Shown here one piece after another: positions 8,369 through 15,826 of a DNA stretch of 45,130 nt. Position 1 is the first letter of the stretch; every line of letters begins with the position of its first letter. The notes under the pieces were generated by a model. It worked only from the letters and a program-made list of their open reading frames with translations, ran no database searches and was not told the origin of the DNA. The stretch lies in assembly GCA_023435985.1 (NCBI GenBank), contig JAEZKY010000086.1, positions 1 through 45,130 of the forward strand. The letters are read 5' to 3'. Both the position numbers and the translations under genes were made by a program. Origin of the DNA: Bacillota bacterium (GTDB lineage: Bacteria > Bacillota > Clostridia > Clostridiales > Clostridiaceae).

Positions 8369-9400
8369 TTAACTTATAATATCACATATAGTTCTAGGTA
8401 TTTTTGATAAAGAAACTTGCTTTTCTACAGCTCCTAAGTCAAAAGCCATTTTGGGCATTCCATATACAACTGAAGATTGTTTGTCTTGACCGATTGTTCT
8501 TGCTCCTGCCTTTCTCATGGACATAAGTCCTATTGCTCCGTCGTGACCCATTCCTGTAAGAATCACTCCAATTGCATGTTTATCTACTATTTTAGCAACA
8601 GACTCAAAAAGTACATCTACAGACGGGCAGTGACCATTAACTTTATTTCCAGTTAAAGTTTCAACCATGTATTTATCACCTAATTTTTTTATTTTCATAT
8701 GTTTATCACCTGGTGCTATTAATACTTTTCCAGGTTCAATTATATCACCAGTCCTTGCTTCTTTTACATCAAAGTGTGTCTGCATATTCAGTCTTTCTGC
8801 AAACATCTTTGAAAATCCTGGTGGTATATGCTGAACTATTACTATTCCAGGTACTGATCTTGGCAGAACCTTTAATATACTATAAATAGCTTCCGTACCA
8901 CCAGTAGATGCGCCTATGGCAATTACTTTATTCTTATAAGCACGTATATCACTTTTTTCTCCAATTTTATCTGAGCCTGTTGCTATTAAACTAGTTAAAT
9001 TGGCTGATAAATTTACGTTTACTGCCCCTTTTACCTTCATTGTAAGTTCAGTTATAAAATTCTCAAAACCATTTTGAATGCTAGCATCCGGCTTACTTAA
9101 AAAATCTACAGCTCCGGCATTTAAGGCATCAAAAACAACATCACTTAAGGAACTTACGACTATTATTGGAATTTTATATTGTGGAAGAAGCCTTTTTATA
9201 AATTCTACACCATTTAATTTAGGCATTTGCACATCACAAATCATTATATCTGGATTTAATTCTAAAAGCTTATCTCTTGCATCATATGGATCTACCGCTT
9301 TCCCAACAACCTCTATTTTAGGGTCCCTTGATATTCCTCTTGATATAGCCTCTCTAAATACAACGCTATCATCAACTACCAATACTCTAATTACACTCAT
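8369..9400 (-). CDS. cheB: CheB chemotaxis protein-glutamate methylesterase/deamidase
   Basis: Receiver domain (RVLVVDDSVVFREAI, phospho-acceptor Asp56 in ICDVQMPKLNG, SKP Lys) joined by a linker of about 45 residues to the methylesterase domain. The catalytic triad is visible: Ser165 in GASTGG, His191 in VQHIPPGF, Asp287 in GMGHDGA. CheB removes methyl groups from, and deamidates, receptor glutamyl/glutaminyl residues for adaptation. I start at the ATG of MSVIRVLVV, which has AAGGTGA six bases upstream. An in-frame GTG three codons earlier lies inside that ribosome binding site. It follows cheR and is the last gene of the mcp-cheR-cheB operon. Confidence 0.95.
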   Translation of the reverse strand: MSVIRVLVVDDSVVFREAISRGISRDPKIEVVGKAVDPYDARDKLLELNPDIMICDVQMPKLNGVEFIKRLLPQYKIPIIVVSSLSDVVFDALNAGAVDFLSKPDASIQNGFENFITELTMKVKGAVNVNLSANLTSLIATGSDKIGEKSDIRAYKNKVIAIGASTGGTEAIYSILKVLPRSVPGIVIVQHIPPGFSKMFAERLNMQTHFDVKEARTGDIIEPGKVLIAPGDKHMKIKKLGDKYMVETLTGNKVNGHCPSVDVLFESVAKIVDKHAIGVILTGMGHDGAIGLMSMRKAGARTIGQDKQSSVVYGMPKMAFDLGAVEKQVSLSKIPRTICDIIS

Positions 9401-9442
9401 ATATGTCACCTTCTCTTTACATCCTAACTTAGGGAACTTTAA

Positions 9443-9466
9443 ACTTGTTATTTTCTTTCATGTGCC
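9443..9466. repeat. Solo terminal repeat of the dispersed GGCACA...AAGTCC element
   Basis: The 24 bp here closely match the right arm of the palindromic element at 17295-17452 (shared ACTTG.TATTT and TTTCATGTGCCTTATT). It abuts the stop codon of cheR in the cheR-cheB gap. I read it as a solo or partial copy of the same family. Confidence 0.5.
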
Positions 9467-10282
9467 TTATTCTTTTCTATATACAGACGGCATTATATAT
9501 CTAAAGCCTACATTTTCTCCAGTTAAAGATTCTGAATGGCCTATAAAAAGATATCCTCCTGGCTCCATACTATTATAGAATTTATGTACTAATTCAGTTT
9601 TAGTTTTGCTATCAAAATAGATCATTACATTTCTACAAAAAATCACATGAAATTTTCTCTTAAATGGAAACACTTTATCCATTAGATTAAATTTTCTATA
9701 TATAATTTCATTTCTTATTTTATCTGCAAATATAAGATTTTCTTCATCATAACTTTGTAAATAATTTCTTTTCCATGCCTCAGGTAAAGATGAGATTTTG
9801 TCTTTCTGATATATTCCCTCCCTTGCAATACTTAATACCTTCTCTGATATATCTGTTGCAAGTATCTTCTTATCCCACCATAACTTTTTCTCACTAAAAA
9901 AAACATCTAATATCATTGCGAGCGTACATGCCTCTTCACCAGATGAACATCCTGCTGACCATATTCTAAAATCTTTATCTGTAATATTTTTCGCCCAATA
10001 TGGAAGCACCGTATCTCTCAAGTATTCAAAATGATTCTTTTCACGCATAAAATATGTATGATTAGTAGTAATCTTATTAATTAATATGCTAGCCGCCTTT
10101 CCACTTTTATCAGATATTACATACTGATAGTACTGAGAAAAGCTTTCAAAATTATGTTCCAGCAATACATTTTGTAAGCGTCCTATCACAAGCATCTTTT
10201 TTTCCGCTTTAAGATTTATTCCATAATTATCTTTTATATATTGAGACAATTGCCCAAATTCTTTTTCTGTAATTGTAATCAT
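9467..10282 (-). CDS. cheR: CheR chemotaxis protein methyltransferase
   Basis: A 271-residue SAM-dependent methyltransferase that methylates receptor glutamates. The N-terminal helical subdomain leads to YFMREKNHFEYL, then the SAM-binding motif IWSAGCSSGEEACTLAMI, the acidic ATDIS, and VIFCRNVMIYF. The C-terminal GYLFIGHSESL is also typical. The length matches classical CheR, including the beta-subdomain that in enteric CheR binds receptor pentapeptides. Two nearby receptors end in such a peptide. The ATG follows AAGGTGAA. The gene begins 15 bp after the receptor stop codon, so the two are co-transcribed. Confidence 0.95.
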   Translation of the reverse strand: MITITEKEFGQLSQYIKDNYGINLKAEKKMLVIGRLQNVLLEHNFESFSQYYQYVISDKSGKAASILINKITTNHTYFMREKNHFEYLRDTVLPYWAKNITDKDFRIWSAGCSSGEEACTLAMILDVFFSEKKLWWDKKILATDISEKVLSIAREGIYQKDKISSLPEAWKRNYLQSYDEENLIFADKIRNEIIYRKFNLMDKVFPFKRKFHVIFCRNVMIYFDSKTKTELVHKFYNSMEPGGYLFIGHSESLTGENVGFRYIMPSVYRKE

Positions 10283-10297
10283 AATTTCACCTTATCT

Positions 10298-12025
10298 CTA
10301 ATATTTTCCAAATTCTTCATCACTGAGTATTATCTTCTTAGATTTTAATTCTTTTGTATCTTTTATAAAATTATCTACTTTTTTTACATTAATATTATTT
10401 TTTACACTTTCCTTAGTATAAGAATCAGTATTATTAGTAGTCTTTTGTTCTATTAGAAAGTCTTTACCAGTATTTTTTGATAAGTTAAACATATTAACCT
10501 GCTGCTTTAAAACTTCCGTCTGCCCTGCTAATTCTTCGCTTGCAGCAGCACTTTTTTCTACTGTAGCTGAATTACTTTGTACTACTTGCGATATTTGTAT
10601 TACTCCTTGTGAAATTTGAGCCATTCCAGCAGCCTGTCCATCCGATGCTTCTGATATGTCATTAATTATTCCTGCAACTTCCTCAATATCTTCTACAATA
10701 CTTTCAAGTGCTTCAGCAGTGTGATTCGCAATATTTGTTCCATCCTTAATTTTAATGAGAGATTCTTCTATAATCTCTGTAGTTTCCTTAGCTGCATTAG
10801 CTGACCTTGCAGCTAGGCTGCGCACCTCTTCTGCTACAACTGTAAATCCTCTACCATATTGTCCCGCTCTAGCTGCTTCTACCGCCGCATTTAACGCGAG
10901 TATATTGGTTTGGAATGCTATTTCATCAATTACTTTAATTATTTTTGATATATCATTAGAAGATGCATTAATTTCATCCATTGCTCTAAGCATTAGTTTC
11001 ATTTCACCATTTCTCTTAACTGCACTCACTTTTGTATTATCAGCTATAACATTAGCCTTTTTTGCATTCTCTGCATTTGCTTTAATTTGATAAGATATTT
11101 CCTCAATGGATGCTGTTAGTTCTTCAGCTGCACTAGCCTGCTCTATAGTTCCCTGAGATAGCGCTGTAGTTGAATCTGCTATCTGCTTTGACCCAACAGT
11201 AATCTGCTGCTCGGCAAAACTTATCTGCTCTATAACTTCACTTAATCTGCATTTCATTTTCCTCATTGATTCTGTGAGTATCCCAATTTCATCCTTTGAG
11301 TCACTTATAATATCTATTTCAAGATTTCCATTACTTATTTTATCTGTTACATATATAAGTTTTAATATTGCTTTATTTATTGATTTGGAGATTATAATAC
11401 CAAAACTTATAGCCAAAATTACTGCTATAGTAATCGTAGCAATCATAATTATAATTGAATCCCCCACCTCTGATGTATACTTATCTGATTTATCATGACC
11501 GTTAGATATTTTAGAGTCATATAAATTATCTATAGAATTATTTATTTCATCCGATAAATTCTGAGCTGTATCTGAAATCATCATTTCATAGGCCTGATCT
11601 TCTTTCCCAGAATTAATCAAATCAATAACATCATCTTCAATAGCATTATACTTGTCTAATGATGCTCTAAGACTAGATAGTCCTGCTTTATCTTCTTTCG
11701 TTTTAACTGACTTTTCAAATTGTGATAATTTTTCTTGAATATCATTCCTATAATTCTTTATCTCATTTATATATTTAATCCTATTGGTTGTGCCCTTCTC
11801 CATAATAAGGTTATGTAAACTAATGTTTATCTTTTGATATGAAACTGATGCACTTTCAATATCTCCAATACTCGCTCCATAATTTTCATATAAATCCGTA
11901 TAATCTGCACCGATCTTTCCTATTCTCGAGATTCCAATTCCCCCTACAGTTACTGCTACAAGTGCTACTATTACAAAACCTATTATTAATTTCGTTCTAA
12001 TTTTTATATCTTTTAGAAATCTCAT
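10298..12025 (-). CDS. Methyl-accepting chemotaxis protein with C-terminal aromatic pentapeptide
   Basis: A chemoreceptor of 575 residues: TM1 at about 12-33, an extracytoplasmic four-helix-bundle type sensor, TM2 at about 188-214, HAMP (DKISNGNLEIDI), and a signalling hairpin with the tip EIAFQTNILALNAAVEAARA. After the last signalling helix there is a polar, Asn/Lys/Thr-rich tail of about 55 residues ending EEFGKY. The last five residues fit the x-aromatic-x-x-aromatic tether known to bind CheR and sometimes CheB. The start follows GGAGGAAGAACT. It heads the operon with cheR and cheB, and the conserved box at 12115-12179 lies upstream. Confidence 0.94.
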   Translation of the reverse strand: MRFLKDIKIRTKLIIGFVIVALVAVTVGGIGISRIGKIGADYTDLYENYGASIGDIESASVSYQKINISLHNLIMEKGTTNRIKYINEIKNYRNDIQEKLSQFEKSVKTKEDKAGLSSLRASLDKYNAIEDDVIDLINSGKEDQAYEMMISDTAQNLSDEINNSIDNLYDSKISNGHDKSDKYTSEVGDSIIIMIATITIAVILAISFGIIISKSINKAILKLIYVTDKISNGNLEIDIISDSKDEIGILTESMRKMKCRLSEVIEQISFAEQQITVGSKQIADSTTALSQGTIEQASAAEELTASIEEISYQIKANAENAKKANVIADNTKVSAVKRNGEMKLMLRAMDEINASSNDISKIIKVIDEIAFQTNILALNAAVEAARAGQYGRGFTVVAEEVRSLAARSANAAKETTEIIEESLIKIKDGTNIANHTAEALESIVEDIEEVAGIINDISEASDGQAAGMAQISQGVIQISQVVQSNSATVEKSAAASEELAGQTEVLKQQVNMFNLSKNTGKDFLIEQKTTNNTDSYTKESVKNNINVKKVDNFIKDTKELKSKKIILSDEEFGKY

Positions 12026-12114
12026 AGTTCTTCCTCCAATGGTTTTTCTTAATAATAACTAAATGCATAAGTTATCCATATATCTTATATTAAATTCTTT
12101 ATCAATATCTTTTA

Positions 12115-12179
12115 AGTACCATAGGTCATAGTTTTAAATGCAAATTGCACTACTATAATAATACAAGATGCTTATTGCA
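12115..12179 (-). promoter_or_regulatory. Che-operon upstream box, copy B (paired TGC-N5-GCA sites)
   Basis: AGTACC at 12115, GTCATA at 12125, then dyads TGCAAATTGCA at 12139-12149 and TGCTTATTGCA at 12169-12179, 30 bp apart. It matches copy A at 7026-7089 without gaps from AGTACC through the first dyad (about 28 of 36 identities). It lies 90-154 bp upstream of the receptor start codon. Probable shared control element of the two che operons. Confidence 0.65.
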
Positions 12180-12291
12180 CAAAATGTAATTAAATAACTT
12201 TCAGAACAATTCATTTATTTTTATTTAAATTCTCCTTTAATTAAGGTTAGTTCCTCATAAAGTTCCATAATTTCCTCATACACTTGCTAAA

Positions 12292-12320
12292 AGGCAGACA
12301 ATTAATTTAATTGCCTGCCT
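12292..12320 (-). terminator. Probable terminator of motA-motB
   Basis: Arms 12292-12305 and 12307-12320 form a 14-bp palindrome with one mismatch (AGGCAG / CTGCCT outermost). On the minus strand the stem is followed by a short TTTT. It lies about 155 bp beyond the motB stop codon. Confidence 0.5.
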
Positions 12321-12476
12321 CTTATTGTTAAAACTTTTTATTCTAAATTTCCACTTATATGTAAGTTCTAATTAAATCGATACATTTTTATCCTTAAATA
12401 ATTTCTACATCCTCTTAAGGAATTTTATGCTTATTGATTAATTGTCTATGTAAATTATTAATTTTAAAAATATGTA

Positions 12477-13232
12477 CTAGTTACTTGCATTTCCATCTGT
12501 AGTTGAAGGATATTTACGAGCTACAACTATTTCAACTCTTCGGTTTTTCGCTCTGCCTTCCTCTGTATCATTCGAATATTTAGGCATTTGGTCACCGTAT
12601 GCTTGAATAGACATTCTATCTTGAGCAACTTTCCCTGTAGTAGTCATAAAGTTCATTACATTTATTGCTCTCATTGCACTTAAATCCCAGTTTGAACGAA
12701 ACTTTGAATTGCTTATAGGAACATTATCTGTATGGCCTACTACTTTAATTTTATTGTCTAATCCTTGAAGCATATCAGAAATCTTCGAAAGCAATGGTGA
12801 TACATTTTGTAGCACATCTGCTTCTCCAGAATTAAAAAGTACAACATCCTGTATTGCAATATCTAATCCATCACCATTAAGTTCAACCTTAATTTTATCT
12901 GCATAACCTTCTTGCTGAATCTCTTGTTCTAACTGTTTTTTCACTTCATTCATTTTATCTTCTTCTAATTCAGAATCACTTTTAATTGCTTGATCTTCTG
13001 TAGGACTTCCAGTAGGAATAACTGCGGAATCACCACTGTTGTTCATCATTGCACTGCCACCTGCAAAAATTACGCTAAATTCCTGAGCCATTGCCTGAAA
13101 TTTTGATTTATCTGTCTGTCCCATTGCGAACATAACAATGAATAGTGCTAGTAAAAGAGTTAGCATATCTGAATATGGAAGAAGCCATGCTTCATCAACA
13201 TGTTCTTCATGATGTTGTTTTTTCTTACTCAT
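12477..13232 (-). CDS. motB: MotB flagellar stator protein
   Basis: A 251-residue stator subunit. A charged N-terminus leads to the single TM helix (about 19-38) carrying the proton-binding Asp22 in LPYSDMLTLLLALFIVMFAM. The periplasmic OmpA-like peptidoglycan-binding domain holds VVGHTDNVPISNSKFRSNWD, LSAMRA and the GRAKNRRVEIVV segment. MotB anchors the MotA/MotB ion channel to the cell wall and converts ion flow to flagellar torque. The Asp22 environment is MotB-like rather than clearly PomB-like, so the ion is probably H+ (inference). It starts 17 bp after motA with GAGGAG upstream. Confidence 0.95.
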   Translation of the reverse strand: MSKKKQHHEEHVDEAWLLPYSDMLTLLLALFIVMFAMGQTDKSKFQAMAQEFSVIFAGGSAMMNNSGDSAVIPTGSPTEDQAIKSDSELEEDKMNEVKKQLEQEIQQEGYADKIKVELNGDGLDIAIQDVVLFNSGEADVLQNVSPLLSKISDMLQGLDNKIKVVGHTDNVPISNSKFRSNWDLSAMRAINVMNFMTTTGKVAQDRMSIQAYGDQMPKYSNDTEEGRAKNRRVEIVVARKYPSTTDGNASN

Positions 13233-13249
13233 AGCTATTCTCCTCTAAA

Positions 13250-14032
13250 CTACTTATCGTTGTTTTCTTCGAATCTAACTCTTTGTTTTGGCTCTAACAT
13301 ACCCACTAACTTTCTCTCAATGCTCTTTGGATTATTTCCTGCTTGAATAGCCAATATCCCCTCAAGCATAATGTTCATATTTTTTACTTCTTCTAAAGAT
13401 TTTCTTTTTAATCTGTTTGAAAATGGATGCCAAATTAAGTATCCAGTGAAAATACCATAAACAGTTGCAACAAAGGCTGAGCATATACTTTCTCCAAGTT
13501 TATCAATATCATTTAGATTTCCAAGAGCTCCAATTAATCCGATAACCGCTCCTAAAACTCCAAGTGTAGGTGCTGTACCTCCTGCAGTTGCAAATGCTGT
13601 AGCACCAAGACGATGTCTCTCTTCAAGACCTTCAATTTCAATTTCTAAGACCTCTCTTATAAGATCAGGTTCTAATCCATCTACTACCATTTCCAGTCCT
13701 TTTTTCATAAACTTATTATCCAGGTTTTGTACTGTACTTTCAAGAGATAATAATCCGTCTTTTCTTGTCTGCTGAGACATTTCTACAAGCATTGTTATTA
13801 CTTCAGCAGGATCTTCTTGACCTTTATTGCTAAAAAGTACTCCAAAAATTTTAGGAAGTTTGACAAATTCGCCTTTTGGGAACGAATTTAATAATGCGAT
13901 TACTGTTCCCACAAGAATTACCATTATTGCCTCACCACTTAATAGTATAGATATACTAGCCCCTTTTAGAACCATTGCGGTAACAACAACTACCAATCCA
14001 CCAATCATACCTAAAACCAAAAATATGTCCAT
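13250..14032 (-). CDS. motA: MotA flagellar stator protein
   Basis: Four-TM stator subunit of 260 residues. TM1-TM2 lie near residues 2-20 and 25-45, a large cytoplasmic loop carries the charged helix with VLEIEIEGLEERH, and TM3-TM4 contain AGGTAPTLGVLGAVIGLIGAL and FVATVYGIFTGYLIW. The conserved Pro in TAPTLG belongs to the channel. I start at MDIFLVLGMIGG, whose ATG follows AAGGGGGAG. The frame extends 11 codons upstream to a TTG that would place that ribosome binding site inside the gene. The operon is motA-motB. No clear sigma-D promoter could be recognised upstream. Confidence 0.95.
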   Translation of the reverse strand: MDIFLVLGMIGGLVVVVTAMVLKGASISILLSGEAIMVILVGTVIALLNSFPKGEFVKLPKIFGVLFSNKGQEDPAEVITMLVEMSQQTRKDGLLSLESTVQNLDNKFMKKGLEMVVDGLEPDLIREVLEIEIEGLEERHRLGATAFATAGGTAPTLGVLGAVIGLIGALGNLNDIDKLGESICSAFVATVYGIFTGYLIWHPFSNRLKRKSLEEVKNMNIMLEGILAIQAGNNPKSIERKLVGMLEPKQRVRFEENNDK

Positions 14033-14353
14033 TTTTCTCCCCCTTATTATCACATAACCCCTCAATTAATTTAACATTTAATTTGTTTATTTGACATTGT
14101 GACTACTTTATTTACATGATATCCCATTTTATGCTTTGAGTTATGTATTTTCTTATAAAAATATAATACCATAATATTTGGCAATCGAAAACCTTATTTT
14201 TTCATCTGTTTCGACATGAACGCTCATTAAATCGGTATCATCACTTATATTGCGAAAGTATTACTTATGTTAAATATTAGTTACAAATTAGTATAAAAAT
14301 TACTTTAAGTTAAATAATAAATATAGATTATTTAAGATTAGGAGGAATAAACG
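14033..14353. other. Divergent intergenic region, motA / DUF421 gene
   Basis: 321 bp of AT-rich DNA carrying the promoters of both directions. I looked for a TAAA-N15-CGATA flagellar promoter and found no good match. Apart from the AGGAGG before the DUF421 start, nothing else can be named. Confidence 0.6.
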
Positions 14354-15082
14354 TTGAATGAAGGATTAGTTGTTCTTGTACGTTCAATTATCGCATTTTT
14401 TTCTTTGCTCATTTTTGCAAAGCTACTAGGTAAACAGCAAATAAGCCAATTAACATTTTTTGACTATGCCCTTGGAATAACAATTGGTTCCATTGCTGCA
14501 ACTCTTACTACAGATTTATCTAGCAGGGCATGGCCACATTTTGTTGGTCTTTTCGCTTGGGCATTACTTGGATACCTTATGGAGTATATTACCGAAAAAT
14601 GGCGATATGTCGCAAAATATATAGAAGGTGAACCTGCAATTGTCATTATGAATGGAAAGATAATGGAAGATGTATTAAGAAAAATGAGATATACAGCCGC
14701 TGATATAATGGCATTATTAAGAAATAAGGATGTTTTTGATTTATCACAGGTGGATTTTGCAATTATTGAGCCTAATGGTCAATTATCAGTACTGAAGAAA
14801 CCTGATTATGAACCTTTGACCCCTAAAGATATGAATATCGTCAAAGCACCAAGCGGCATAAGTACAGAACTTATTTACGATGGAGTTCTCATAAATGAAA
14901 ATTTGAGACAACTCAACAAAACTGAGAAGTGGCTTACTGATCAATTGAAGATGAATGAAGTTAAAGACATTTCAGAAGTGTTTCTCGCTACACTTACCCC
15001 TTCTGGCTCTTTGTACATAGATAAATATGAAGATCACATTAGGAAAGTAACCGATATTGGAGATTATAAGGGACCATACTAA
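14354..15082 (+). CDS. DUF421 (YetF-like) membrane protein
   Basis: A 242-residue membrane protein of the DUF421/YetF family. Three N-terminal TM segments (about 5-23, 33-52 and 60-80) precede a cytoplasmic domain with EGEPAIVIMNGKIMEDVLRK, MRYTAADIMALLRNK and VDFAIIEPNGQLSVLKKP, all family hallmarks. Members are common in spore-formers; the molecular role is not established. The start is a TTG eight bases after AGGAGG; no in-frame ATG is better placed. A DUF4363 gene follows 135 bp downstream, a pairing often seen in clostridia, and the two probably work together (inference). Confidence 0.85.
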   Translation: MNEGLVVLVRSIIAFFSLLIFAKLLGKQQISQLTFFDYALGITIGSIAATLTTDLSSRAWPHFVGLFAWALLGYLMEYITEKWRYVAKYIEGEPAIVIMNGKIMEDVLRKMRYTAADIMALLRNKDVFDLSQVDFAIIEPNGQLSVLKKPDYEPLTPKDMNIVKAPSGISTELIYDGVLINENLRQLNKTEKWLTDQLKMNEVKDISEVFLATLTPSGSLYIDKYEDHIRKVTDIGDYKGPY

Positions 15083-15111
15083 TAGACAATTATGAATTAT
15101 TAGTTGTAGTG

Positions 15112-15130
15112 GAAAAGCCTACGGCTTTTC
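15112..15130 (+). terminator. Hairpin after the DUF421 gene
   Basis: Perfect 8-bp stem GAAAAGCC / GGCTTTTC with a 3-nt loop, followed by TTAAATT. It stands between the DUF421 and DUF4363 genes, so it may be a weak terminator or attenuator within the operon. Confidence 0.5.
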
Positions 15131-15217
15131 TTAAATTATACATAGGAGAAATTTTATAAGTGGATTCCATGCTTAACTGTAAACCAATGAATATGAAAAA
15201 TAAGCGAGGTGATTTTT

Positions 15218-15583
15218 ATGCGAAAGTTTTTAGTTATATCTATTCCCATAATAGCATTAGTCTCTTTTGTATTAATTATGCTGAGTGGCGGCTTCTTAAA
15301 GAAACCATTAGGAAAAAATGATAACATTCCTGAATCAATACAATTAATTGCTCAAGATGTAAAATCCGAAAACTGGGAAAGCGCAAATAAAAATACAGAT
15401 AATTTATCAAACACATGGGATAAAATTGTTAAAAGAGTTCAATTCAGTTCTGAAAGAGATGAAATAAATGCCTTCGATACAAGCTTGGCTCGTCTTCGTG
15501 GTGCTATAACAGCAAAAGATATGTCAGCCTCCCTTATTGAATTAAATGAGGCTTATGAACATTGGGACGGACTTGGGAAATGA
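15218..15583 (+). CDS. DUF4363 family small membrane-anchored protein
   Basis: A 121-residue protein with one N-terminal TM anchor (MRKFLVISIPIIALVSFVLI) and an extracytoplasmic helical domain (SENWESANKNTDNLSNTWDK, RLRGAITAKD, EHWDGLGK). Layout and Trp placement fit DUF4363, which is usually encoded next to DUF421 proteins. Function is unknown. I start at the ATG of MRKFLV, which follows GCGAGGTGAT; a GTG three codons earlier is part of that ribosome binding site. The stop codon overlaps the left end of a MITE-like repeat (15581-15816), so the last residues could have been altered by that insertion. Confidence 0.75.
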   Translation: MRKFLVISIPIIALVSFVLIMLSGGFLKKPLGKNDNIPESIQLIAQDVKSENWESANKNTDNLSNTWDKIVKRVQFSSERDEINAFDTSLARLRGAITAKDMSASLIELNEAYEHWDGLGK

Positions 15584-15816
15584 TAAGTTATACGTTATAA
15601 GTGACAGGTTAAGGATAAAGCTCAAAGAGAAAGTTCAAGAACTCAAATACAAAAGGAAGTTAAATTGTATGCACAATTTAACTAAGTTCGAGAACCCAAA
15701 TATAAAATTTGGACTCTCACTTATCTCACTTTTCCCCAAAATGAGAATTTCTGAAATATATTTTTTTGAAAAACCTGAAGGCTTTTCCTCCTCAACTTAT
15801 AACTCATAACTTGATT
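15581..15816. repeat. MITE-like element with imperfect terminal inverted repeats
   Basis: The ends 15581-15608 and 15789-15816 are imperfect inverted repeats (core AAGTTAT..GTTATAAGT). Inside are a perfect 11-bp palindrome (arms 15658-15668 and 15673-15683) flanked by a 24-bp direct repeat (15631-15654 and 15684-15707, three mismatches), and a near-right-end hairpin at 15768-15787 (GAAAAACC-TGAA-GGCTTTTC). It encodes nothing convincing. This is most likely a small non-autonomous element sitting between the DUF4363 gene and the 3' end of the GH1 gene. Confidence 0.5.
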
Positions 15817-15826
15817 AGCACTTATA

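Larger units (their letters stand above)
12026..12476. other. Intergenic region between the mcp-cheR-cheB operon and motB
   Basis: 451 bp holding, from left to right, the leader of the receptor operon, the box at 12115-12179, and the hairpin at 12292-12320 that probably ends the motA-motB transcript. No further gene is seen. Confidence 0.65.

Noticed and set aside
8063..8407. Plus-strand open frame of 114 codons between the NarL-type regulator and cheB
   Set aside because: It starts inside the large inverted repeat, runs into cheB antisense, has no ribosome binding site and no protein-like pattern.
14033..14353. Search for a flagellar sigma-D promoter before motA
   Set aside because: No TAAA-N15-CGATA-type match at acceptable spacing was found.
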